A program made the translations under genes and the position numbers. From Desulfovibrionaceae bacterium UBA6814 (GTDB lineage Bacteria > Desulfobacterota > Desulfovibrionia > Desulfovibrionales > Desulfovibrionaceae), in the NCBI GenBank assembly GCA_002452635.1, contig DKEU01000255.1, forward strand, positions 901 to 27,915: DNA of 27,015 bases, in the 5' to 3' direction. The notes below the pieces were generated by a model. It did not search any database, was not told where the DNA came from, and saw only the letters and a list, made by a program, of their open reading frames with translations. Position 1 is the stretch's first letter. Every line of letters starts with the position of its first letter. Shown one piece after another: positions 1-6,616 of the stretch.

Positions 1-191
1 TGGACATCCTGTCCGGGGTGCCGCCGGTGGCCATCCCGGTGAGCTGGAACGAGCAGTCCCAGCTGGTGGTGAACCTGGACATGGCCCGGGCCGGCGGTTT
101 CGTCCTGCCCCTGTCCCTGCTGCGCGCCGCGTCGCGGGTGATCGGGTCCAACGGCACGACCCAGGCCAAAACCCTGCATTCCCTGCCCTGA
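1..191 (+). CDS. ABC transporter substrate-binding-like protein, 3' fragment
   Basis: The window opens inside a gene. Reading from base 3 gives 62 codons ending in TGA at 189-191. The visible tail contains LVVNLDMARAGGFVLP, which matches the C-terminal LVVNLKLAKAAGITLP of the next gene residue for residue in its pattern. That pattern is typical of the end of ABC_sub_bind (PF04392-type) periplasmic binding proteins. The gene is therefore probably a tandem paralogue of its neighbour, 12 bp upstream of it and in the same operon. Nothing can be said about its N-terminus or ligand. Confidence 0.7.
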   Translation, partial: DILSGVPPVAIPVSWNEQSQLVVNLDMARAGGFVLPLSLLRAASRVIGSNGTTQAKTLHSLP

Positions 192-203
192 GCCGGTGAC
201 CCC

Positions 204-1166
204 ATGCCCGCCCTCCGCACCGTCCTCGCCGTCCTCCTGACCCTGGCCTGCCTTGCCGGCCGGGCCGCTGCGGCGGAGCCGGTGGTGGTGTGGGTGGACT
301 CCTACCACGCGGGCTACGAGTGGAGCGACGGCGTGGAGGCGGGCATCCGCAGCGTGCTGGACCCGGCCGGGGTGCGGCTGGTGGTGCAGCGCCTGGACGC
401 CAAGGAGACCCCTGCCGACGCCGCGCTGCGCAAGGCCGCGCAGTCCGCCCTCAACGTCATCTACCGGATTCGGCCCGGCGTGGTCATAGCCTCGGACGAC
501 GCGGCCCAGGAATATCTGGTGGTTCCCTTCCTCAAGGGCACGCCCCAGCCCGTGGTCTTCTGCGGGGTGAACTGGGACGCGGCCATGTACGGCTATCCCG
601 CGCCCAACGTCACCGGCATGCTGGAGGTGGAGGCCGTGCCCGAGATGGTGGCGCATTTCGCCCGCGACGCCAAGGGGAGCCGCGTGGGCTACATCTCGGG
701 CAAGACCGCCACGGACCTCAAGATCACCGAGACCTTCAACGCGGCCTTTTTCGGTGGCCGGATGAAGATTTATTTCGCCGAGACCTTCGAGCAGTTCAAG
801 ACCCTGTTTTTGCGCGCCCAGAACGAAACGGACATGCTGTTCCTGCGCAACTACGCGGGCATCGCGGGCTGGGACCCGGACGCAGCCGAGGCCTTCCTGC
901 TGAACAACACCCGGGTGCCCACGGGCTCGCACCTGCTGCACATGAACCGCTACGTGGTCTACACCATGGGCAAGGTGCCCCAGGAGCAGGGCGAGTGGGC
1001 GGCGCACGCGGCGCTGCGGGTGCTGGCCGGGGAGCGGGCGGGCGACATCCCCCTGGCCCGCAACCAGCGGACCCGGCTGGTGGTGAACCTGAAGCTGGCC
1101 AAGGCCGCGGGCATCACCCTTCCGGTGGCGGTGCTCAAGACCGCCGAGATCATCGGGAAGGACTGA
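204..1166 (+). CDS. ABC_sub_bind family periplasmic binding protein
   Basis: A 320-residue protein, the usual length for the family. The first 23 or so residues are a clear Sec signal peptide (Arg5, a Leu/Val/Ala core, cleavage near AAAA-EP), so it should be periplasmic. Next come the family's alternating segments: VVVWVDSYHAGYEWS at the start, a first-lobe stretch ending in FCGVNWDAA, and a second lobe with VGYISGKTATDLKI. The tail LVVNLKLAKAAGITLPVAVLKTAEIIG is the best family marker. No permease or ATPase is present. It ends one base before a histidine kinase start, so I infer that it acts as a ligand-sensing partner of that kinase rather than in import. The ligand is unknown. The RBS is weak (GGTGA), which suggests coupling to the upstream gene. 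Confidence 0.8.
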   Translation: MPALRTVLAVLLTLACLAGRAAAAEPVVVWVDSYHAGYEWSDGVEAGIRSVLDPAGVRLVVQRLDAKETPADAALRKAAQSALNVIYRIRPGVVIASDDAAQEYLVVPFLKGTPQPVVFCGVNWDAAMYGYPAPNVTGMLEVEAVPEMVAHFARDAKGSRVGYISGKTATDLKITETFNAAFFGGRMKIYFAETFEQFKTLFLRAQNETDMLFLRNYAGIAGWDPDAAEAFLLNNTRVPTGSHLLHMNRYVVYTMGKVPQEQGEWAAHAALRVLAGERAGDIPLARNQRTRLVVNLKLAKAAGITLPVAVLKTAEIIGKD

Positions 1167-1167
1167 C

Positions 1168-3474
1168 GTGCGGCTGCAGTTCAAGATCAACCTCGTGTCC
1201 CTGGGCATCCTGGTGGCGGTGGCCTGCGCCCTGGCCGCCGCCGGGGTGGTGGCCATGGACCGCCTGGCCTTCGACCTGAACCGCAAGCTCCTGGCCGCCG
1301 AGGCCGCCAACCTGGGGGACAAGATCGGGGAGGCCCAGGAGGTGCTGGCCGACAGCGGAGTGGCCGCGGTGCGCAGCTACGTGGAGCGCGCCAAGCGCGA
1401 CCTGGTGCAGGAATTCAAGCGCGATGCGGACGCGCGGTTCGGCCGGCTGGCCATCCTCACCTCCTCCGGCCAGGCGGTCATCGGCCTGGACGAGCCCCCG
1501 GGGGACGAGTCCGGCCTGCCCTGCCTGGACCGCATCCTGGAGCAGGGCGAGGGGGAGATGGAGTGCCGGCTGGGGGACAAGATCCGGCTGGTGTTCTTCC
1601 GCACCTTCCCGGACTGGGACTGGGTGCTGCTGCTCTCGGCCACCGACCGGGAGATGTACGCCACCCGCGACGCGTTCCTGAAGAGCGCCCTGGTGATCCT
1701 GGCCGCCAGCCTGGTGCTGGGCGGGGGCATCCTGCTCTCCCTGACCCGGGGCATCGTGGGGCCGTTGCAACGCCTGGCCCAGGCGGCCATGGCCCTGAGC
1801 CGGGGCCAGTGGCGGCAGCCCGTGCCCGAGCCCGGGGGCAACGACGAGGTGGGCGAGCTGTCCCGCTCCTTTGCGGTGATGGCCGAGCGCCTGGAGGCGG
1901 CGCACGGGGATCTGGCCGCCCGGGCCGATGACCTGCGCCGGGTCAACGCCGACCTCTCGCGCGAGGTGACCGAGCGGCGCCGGGCCGAGGAGGAGCTGGC
2001 CTGGCTCAACCGCGACCTGGAGGGCGAGGTGGCGGTGCGCACCGCGGAGCTGGCCGGCAAGGCCCGGGAGCTCAAGGAGGCCAACCTCCGGCTCCTGGAG
2101 CTGGACGAGCTCAAGAGCGCCTTTCTCTCCTCGGTGTCGCACGAACTGCGCACCCCGCTCACCTCGGTGCTGGGCTTCACCAAGCTCATCACCCGGGACT
2201 TCGAGGCCTCTTTCCTGCCCCTGGCCCAGGACGAGCTGCAGCAGAAGAAGGGGCTGCGCATCCGCGGCAACCTGCGCATCATCGAGCAGGAGGGCGAGCG
2301 CCTCACCCGGCTCATCAACGATTTCCTGGACCTGACCAAGATCGAGTCCGGCCGCATCGAATGGTGCGACCGGGAGATGGACCTGGCCGATGCGGCGCGG
2401 CGAGCCCTGGCCTCGGTGCGCGGGCTGTTCGCGCAGAATCCCGCGGTGCGCCTCGCCTTCTCCTCGGTCCCGAACCTGCCCCCGGTGCTGGCCGACCCCG
2501 ACCGGCTGGAGCAGGTGCTCATCAACATCCTGAACAACGCGGCCAAGTTCACCAGCGCAGGCCGGGTGGATGTGGCGGTGGGCCGGGCCCCGGACGGGTA
2601 CGTGCGGATCACGGTGGCCGACACCGGGGTGGGCATCCCGCCCGAGGACCGGGACAAGATCTTCGACAAGTTCCACCAGGTGGTGCACCGCGACACCCTG
2701 CGCGAAAAGCCGCAGGGCACCGGCCTGGGCCTGGCCATCTGCCGCCAGATCGTGCGCCACTACGGGGGCCGGATCTGGGCCGAGGCCAACGAGGCGGGCG
2801 GGAGCACCTTCGTCATGGACCTGCCCCCTGCGCGGATGGAGGAAACCTGCATCGCGCCCGGCCCGGAGCCGGGCAAGCCCCTGGTGCTGGTGGCGGACGA
2901 CGACCCGGCCATCTGCGAATTCCTGATCCAGACCTTCACCGACGCGGGGTTCGCGGTGGTGGCCGCGGCCGACGGCAACGAGGTGCTCGACCTGGCCGCG
3001 CGGCACCGGCCCGACCTCATCACCATGGACATCCTCATGCCCGGGCTGGACGGCCGGCAGGCCATGGCCAGGCTCCGCGAGGACCCGGAACTGGCGGCCA
3101 TCCCCATCCTGGTGGTGTCGGTGCTGTCCGAGGCGCGCTTCGGGGGCGAGGACGCGGTGCTGCACAAGCCGGTGGAGCCCGCGGACCTGCTGGATGCGGC
3201 CTTCGGCCTGCTCAACCGGTCCTGCCCCACCCGGCCGGTGATGGTGCTGCGCCGCAACGGCCCCGAGCCCCTGGGCCCGTTCTTCGCCCTGTGCCGGGGA
3301 GACATGGGCCATCTCACCGAGGAGGAGCTGCGCCGGGAAGTAGAGGCCGGCTTCCAGGGCACGGTGCTCATCCCGGGCTGGGCCGCGCGCACCGTGGATC
3401 TGGCCTGGCTGCGCCACCGGGAGGGCGTGCAGGTGCTCATCCTGCCCGAGGGCTCGCCCGCGGGGCACTCCTGA
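1168..3474 (+). CDS. membrane hybrid sensor histidine kinase with C-terminal receiver
   Basis: A 768-residue inner-membrane kinase starting at GTG, with AAGGA 5 bases upstream and one base after the preceding stop, so it is translationally linked. Order: TM1 about residues 8-30; extracytoplasmic sensor about 31-170; TM2 about 171-192; HAMP about 195-250; coiled coil about 250-315. HisKA has SHELRTP (phospho-His325) and a longer than usual inter-helix segment to about 390. The ATPase boxes are NILNNAAKF (N), DTGVGIP (G1), FDKFHQV (F) and GTGLGLAI (G2). The receiver spans about 571-682 with the acidic cluster DDD, phospho-Asp621 and Lys667. All catalytic residues are present. Residues about 690-768 form an extra domain that I do not recognise. 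No output domain or DNA-binding regulator is encoded nearby. With the two upstream binding proteins it probably forms a ligand-sensing unit; the target is unknown. Confidence 0.93.
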   Translation: MRLQFKINLVSLGILVAVACALAAAGVVAMDRLAFDLNRKLLAAEAANLGDKIGEAQEVLADSGVAAVRSYVERAKRDLVQEFKRDADARFGRLAILTSSGQAVIGLDEPPGDESGLPCLDRILEQGEGEMECRLGDKIRLVFFRTFPDWDWVLLLSATDREMYATRDAFLKSALVILAASLVLGGGILLSLTRGIVGPLQRLAQAAMALSRGQWRQPVPEPGGNDEVGELSRSFAVMAERLEAAHGDLAARADDLRRVNADLSREVTERRRAEEELAWLNRDLEGEVAVRTAELAGKARELKEANLRLLELDELKSAFLSSVSHELRTPLTSVLGFTKLITRDFEASFLPLAQDELQQKKGLRIRGNLRIIEQEGERLTRLINDFLDLTKIESGRIEWCDREMDLADAARRALASVRGLFAQNPAVRLAFSSVPNLPPVLADPDRLEQVLINILNNAAKFTSAGRVDVAVGRAPDGYVRITVADTGVGIPPEDRDKIFDKFHQVVHRDTLREKPQGTGLGLAICRQIVRHYGGRIWAEANEAGGSTFVMDLPPARMEETCIAPGPEPGKPLVLVADDDPAICEFLIQTFTDAGFAVVAAADGNEVLDLAARHRPDLITMDILMPGLDGRQAMARLREDPELAAIPILVVSVLSEARFGGEDAVLHKPVEPADLLDAAFGLLNRSCPTRPVMVLRRNGPEPLGPFFALCRGDMGHLTEEELRREVEAGFQGTVLIPGWAARTVDLAWLRHREGVQVLILPEGSPAGHS

Positions 3475-3484
3475 GCCGTTGTCC

Positions 3485-3513
3485 TTGAACCGGGTCACGG
3501 CATCTGGTAGGTT
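3485..3513 (+). promoter_or_regulatory. putative sigma70-type promoter for the SLOG-like gene
   Basis: TTGAAC at 3485-3490 and TAGGTT at 3508-3513 are separated by 17 bases, with a TGG extended -10 element just before the second hexamer. The gene start at 3544 lies about 25 bases beyond the expected transcription start. This suggests that the small gene can be expressed independently of the kinase upstream. It is a pattern match only. Confidence 0.35.
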
Positions 3514-3543
3514 CGGCAGATTCCACTTCCAAGGGAGACATCC

Positions 3544-4095
3544 ATGAAGAGCGCAAGCGAATACATCCTCTACAGCGGCGGGGCCAACGGGGCCGAGTCG
3601 GCCTTTGGCGAGATGGCCGAGAAGTTCGGCTGCCAGGAGGTGAACTTCAGCTTCGAGGGCCACACCATGGCGCGCGAGCGCGGGGCGCGGTTTTTGACCA
3701 GCGAGGAGCTGGGGCTCAAGGACATCAGCATGACCTACGTGTCGCGGCTCATGAACCGCAAGTATTCCTCGGCCCCCCTGTTCCGCAAGGTGTTGCAGAG
3801 CATCTGCTGGCAGGTGGCCAGCGGGCACGAGGTGTTCGTGGTGGGCTCCATCCTGCCCGACAGCACGGTCAAGGGCGGCACGGGCTGGGGCGCGGAGTAC
3901 GCCAAGATCTGCAACAAGCCCCTGTACGTGTTCGACCAGGACAAGAACGCCTGGTTCGCCTGGGACGAGGACCACTGGAACCAGGTCGGGGTCCCGGTCA
4001 TCGGGCACCGGCACTTCACCGGCACCGGCACCCGGTTCCTGGAGGACAGCGGCCGCGCCGCCATCGCCGACCTGTTCAAGCGCACGTTCGGCTAG
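3544..4095 (+). CDS. SLOG/LOG-like Rossmann-fold protein, function unknown
   Basis: A 183-residue cytosolic protein with no signal peptide or TM segment. An AGGGAGA ribosome site lies 5 bases before the ATG. The N-terminus YILYSGGANGAESAFGEMAEKFG has the strand, Gly-rich loop and helix of a SLOG/LOG (DprA, lysine-decarboxylase-like) nucleotide-binding fold. GGTGWGAEYAKICNKPLYVFD resembles the second phosphate-contacting loop and following strand of such proteins, and HFTGTGTRFLED lies near the C-terminus. These are fold-level resemblances; I do not recognise a named family. SLOG proteins bind or cleave nucleotides and nucleotide-derived signals, and this one could do so, but its ligand is unknown. 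It stands alone, with its own putative promoter upstream and a strong terminator directly downstream. Confidence 0.7.
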   Translation: MKSASEYILYSGGANGAESAFGEMAEKFGCQEVNFSFEGHTMARERGARFLTSEELGLKDISMTYVSRLMNRKYSSAPLFRKVLQSICWQVASGHEVFVVGSILPDSTVKGGTGWGAEYAKICNKPLYVFDQDKNAWFAWDEDHWNQVGVPVIGHRHFTGTGTRFLEDSGRAAIADLFKRTFG

Positions 4096-4120
4096 GCCCG
4101 GACTGATTCACGGCAAAGGA

Positions 4121-4162
4121 AAGAGGCCCGCTCCCCTCGGGGAGCGGGCCTCTCTTGTTTTG
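4121..4162 (+). terminator. intrinsic terminator after the SLOG-like gene
   Basis: A 14-base perfect stem (4123-4136 pairing with 4139-4152; the innermost pair opens to leave a TCG-type tetraloop) is followed by TCTTGTTTT. It sits 25 bases after the stop codon. On the opposite strand the hairpin is followed by TTTCCTTT, so it may also stop transcripts from the converging GH57 gene. Confidence 0.85.
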
Positions 4163-4173
4163 AACGGCCTGCC
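4158..4173. repeat. partial copy of the 25546-25670 repeat end
   Basis: TTTTGAACGGCCTGCC here is identical to 25656-25671. On the minus strand it starts immediately after the GH57 TAG stop, just as the other copy starts at the MBL TAG stop. Confidence 0.55.
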
Positions 4174-6435
4174 CTAGACCGCAAATCCCAGCAGGGTGGC
4201 CAGGGACCGGGCCTCGGGCCGGGAGGGGCCGAGCTGCCACAGGGCGTTCTGGATGGGCCAGGGGTCGTAGGCCACCTTGATGGCCGCGGCCCGGGAGAGC
4301 AGGGAGAGGACCCCGGCCAGGCTGGGCGGGTCCCCGGCCAGGGCGGCCAGGGCCGCGGCCGTGAGCCGGGTGCTCACCGCCTGCTGGTCCGGGTAGTTCT
4401 GGGCCTGGCTGGTGAGGAAGGCGGCCAGGGCGCGCTGGGTGTCGTCGGGCAGGTCCGGGGTGCTGATGTAGGCCCAGGCCAGGGCGCCCCAGAAGCGGCC
4501 CCAGCGCCAGGCCAGGTTCTGGGTGGTCTGGCTCTCCACCAGGGGCTGGAACAGCTCCATTCCGGTGCGCGCGGCCTGGAGCTGCTGCGCCCAGGCGCGC
4601 TCCTCGGCCCCCTGCACCCAGGCCAGGGACAGGGCCTGGCGCTTGTTCCAGGGCAGGCTGGCCGGGGAGAACCAGGCCGCCTTGTCCAGCTCCTTGGGCT
4701 GGCCCGCGGGCGCGGCCGCAAAGGTGCCGTCCAGGGGGTTCTCGGTGTCCGCGGCGCGCCAGCGCCAGGCGTAGCGCTGCGGCGTGGTCTCCGGGAAGTG
4801 GGTGATCTCCGCCTCGCCGGCCGCGTAGTAGGGCCGGCTCTTGTTGGAAAAGACCGCCCGCACCGCCACCCGCCGCCAGGACACCTCGGCCGCGCCGGAC
4901 AGTTCGCCCTTGCGGCCCCAGTGGGTGAGCAGGGCCTGGGCGATGAGGCTCTGGGGCGTCTCCCGCCGGGGCAGCACCCGCCTGGCGAACAGCTCCCGGC
5001 CGTTCAGGCGCGGCGCGGCGTTGGCCCGGGCCGGCTCCAGGGCGGCCAGCAGCGCCGGGGTCAGGTCCGGCCCGCCGGTTTCCGTGGCCAGGTCCATGGC
5101 CCGCAGGGCGTAGGTCAGGGCGTTGATGGGCTCGATGCGGTCCAGGTCGTCGAAGAACCAGGCGCAGGAGGCCAGGGAGCGCAGGCCCATGCGCTGCATG
5201 GCCAGGAGCTTCCAGGCCGCGCCGGCCTCGGCCGCGTCCAGGCCCGGGGCGAAGTGCCGGGCCGCGAAGTCGGTCCGCTCCATGGCCCCGGCCGCCACCT
5301 GGCCGAAGGCCAGCAGCGCGGCCCGGGCATCCTGGAACAGGGCCTTGCCCCGGGCGAAGAAGTGCGCGTCCAGCCCGGCCTTGAGCCCGGCCAGGGCCGC
5401 GCGCAGGGGGCCGCGCCAGGCCTGGTTCCACTCCGGGTGGCCGCCGGCGGTGCAGCCGCAGTCGGCGCGCCAGCGCTCCACCCCGTGCACGCAGCTCCAG
5501 GAGCTCTGCTCCCGGATGCGCACCTCGCGCATGGGCGGGTGGGCGGCCAGGTAGGCCGCGTAGTTGGTGAGCGCCACCTCGCCCGACTCCCGGGCCCGGG
5601 TGAGCATGTAGGCCAGGGCCATCTCCCCGAAGGTGAAGTGGTGGCCGTAGGTCTCGCCGTCGGTGGCCAGGGAGAGCAGGCCGTCCTTGGCCGCGCCGCG
5701 GATGCGCTGCCAGAAGTTCTCGCCGTCGTCGAGCAGGCGCTCGAAGGCCACGGCCTGGGACAGGGCCCCGTGGTAGAAGAACACCGCGATGCTCCGGCCC
5801 GAGGGCAGGCGCACGGCGTAGGGCGTGAGCATGTCCAGGGAGCCCTCGTCCACGGGCTGCCAGGGCGCGTTGTCTCCGTCCAGGTCGCGCACCGCCTCGG
5901 CCTGGCGCGGGGCCAGCACGGTGTAGGCCAGGCCCTGGGCGGCCAGCACCTCCAGGGTGGGGGTGTCCACCGCGGCCTCGGCCAGCCACATGCCCTCGGG
6001 CGCGCGTCCGTAGCGGGCCTCGAAGTCGGAGATGGCCCAGGTCACCTCGATCTCCTTGTCCAGGTCCGAGGCCAGGGGCAGGATCTGGTGGTGGGCCACC
6101 TGGGCCATGGCGTTGCCGAAGCCCAGGCGCTTGGCCGAGCGGCGGTCGCCGTCCAGGACCCGGGCGTAGGCCGCGGGCTCCTCGGCCTGCATCCAGGAGA
6201 GCAGGGTGGGGCCGAAGTTGAAGCTTATCCACTCGTAGGCGTTGAATATCTCCTCGATGCGGCCGGATGCGTCCAGGCGGCGGGCAAAGGCCAGGGGCGA
6301 GTAGGACTCGCGGGTGATGCGCGCGTTCCAGTTGAGGGCCGGGGCCGCGCTGCCCTCGGGCAGAACCTCGCCCAGCCAGGGGTCCACCCGGGGGGGCTGG
6401 TAGAAATGGCCGTGGATGCACAGATGCTTGCTCAT
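4174..6435 (-). CDS. glycoside hydrolase family 57 protein with DUF3536-like C-terminus
   Basis: A 753-residue cytosolic enzyme predicted to act on alpha-glucans. GH57 motifs in order: HGHFYQPPR (His8, His10) at the N-terminus; GMWLAE about 148-153, whose Glu153 sits where the family nucleophile is expected; and ATDGETYGHHF about 257-267, whose Asp259 is the expected acid/base. Residues from about 300 onward are helical and resemble the DUF3536 region that follows this GH57 subtype, including CGCTAGGHPEW near 325. I chose ATG at 6435 because GAGG lies just upstream and the family motif starts at once. The further upstream start at 6474 would lie before the predicted transcription start. The gene stands alone, converging on the SLOG-like gene. 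The substrate (glycogen, amylopectin or oligosaccharides) cannot be settled from sequence. Confidence 0.9.
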   Translation of the reverse strand: MSKHLCIHGHFYQPPRVDPWLGEVLPEGSAAPALNWNARITRESYSPLAFARRLDASGRIEEIFNAYEWISFNFGPTLLSWMQAEEPAAYARVLDGDRRSAKRLGFGNAMAQVAHHQILPLASDLDKEIEVTWAISDFEARYGRAPEGMWLAEAAVDTPTLEVLAAQGLAYTVLAPRQAEAVRDLDGDNAPWQPVDEGSLDMLTPYAVRLPSGRSIAVFFYHGALSQAVAFERLLDDGENFWQRIRGAAKDGLLSLATDGETYGHHFTFGEMALAYMLTRARESGEVALTNYAAYLAAHPPMREVRIREQSSWSCVHGVERWRADCGCTAGGHPEWNQAWRGPLRAALAGLKAGLDAHFFARGKALFQDARAALLAFGQVAAGAMERTDFAARHFAPGLDAAEAGAAWKLLAMQRMGLRSLASCAWFFDDLDRIEPINALTYALRAMDLATETGGPDLTPALLAALEPARANAAPRLNGRELFARRVLPRRETPQSLIAQALLTHWGRKGELSGAAEVSWRRVAVRAVFSNKSRPYYAAGEAEITHFPETTPQRYAWRWRAADTENPLDGTFAAAPAGQPKELDKAAWFSPASLPWNKRQALSLAWVQGAEERAWAQQLQAARTGMELFQPLVESQTTQNLAWRWGRFWGALAWAYISTPDLPDDTQRALAAFLTSQAQNYPDQQAVSTRLTAAALAALAGDPPSLAGVLSLLSRAAAIKVAYDPWPIQNALWQLGPSRPEARSLATLLGFAV

Positions 6436-6461
6436 GCTCGCCTCGCGGGGGTTTGGGAGCG

Positions 6462-6490
6462 AGTCTACGGGCAAACGATGGGCGTGGCAA
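6462..6490 (-). promoter_or_regulatory. putative sigma70-type promoter for the GH57 gene
   Basis: Read on the minus strand, TTGCCA (6490-6485) and TAGACT (6467-6462) are 17 bases apart, with 5/6 and 4/6 matches to consensus. Transcription would begin near 6455, about 20 bases before the ATG at 6435. A 6-bp inverted repeat at 6480-6495 (GGGCGT, 4-base loop, ACGCCC) overlaps the -35 element and could be an operator. Confidence 0.45.
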
Positions 6491-6564
6491 CGCCCGGCGG
6501 ATGGGCTTGGACTTTCATCTAGGAAGATAAAAGTAACAGTTAGACCAGCGACTATTTATTCTGA

Positions 6565-6592
6565 TTGACAAAGTTGCGTCTCTGAATATAGG
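6565..6592 (+). promoter_or_regulatory. putative promoter of the antiphage deaminase gene
   Basis: A perfect TTGACA at 6565-6570 and TATAGG at 6587-6592 are separated by 16 bases, in the AT-rich stretch just before the deaminase gene. The RBS GGAGGG (6606-6611) and ATG 6617 follow, giving a short leader of about 20 bases. Confidence 0.5.
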
Positions 6593-6616
6593 CGGGTAAT
6601 TCAACGGAGGGTCATT

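Noticed and set aside
1150..4014. A 954-codon minus-strand open frame
   Set aside because: It is antisense to a full histidine kinase and the SLOG-like gene, has low-complexity composition, and no RBS or motif.
6436..6474. N-terminal extension of the GH57 protein by 13 residues
   Set aside because: It lies upstream of the predicted transcription start, lacks an RBS, and the GH57 motif begins directly after the inner ATG, which has GAGG.
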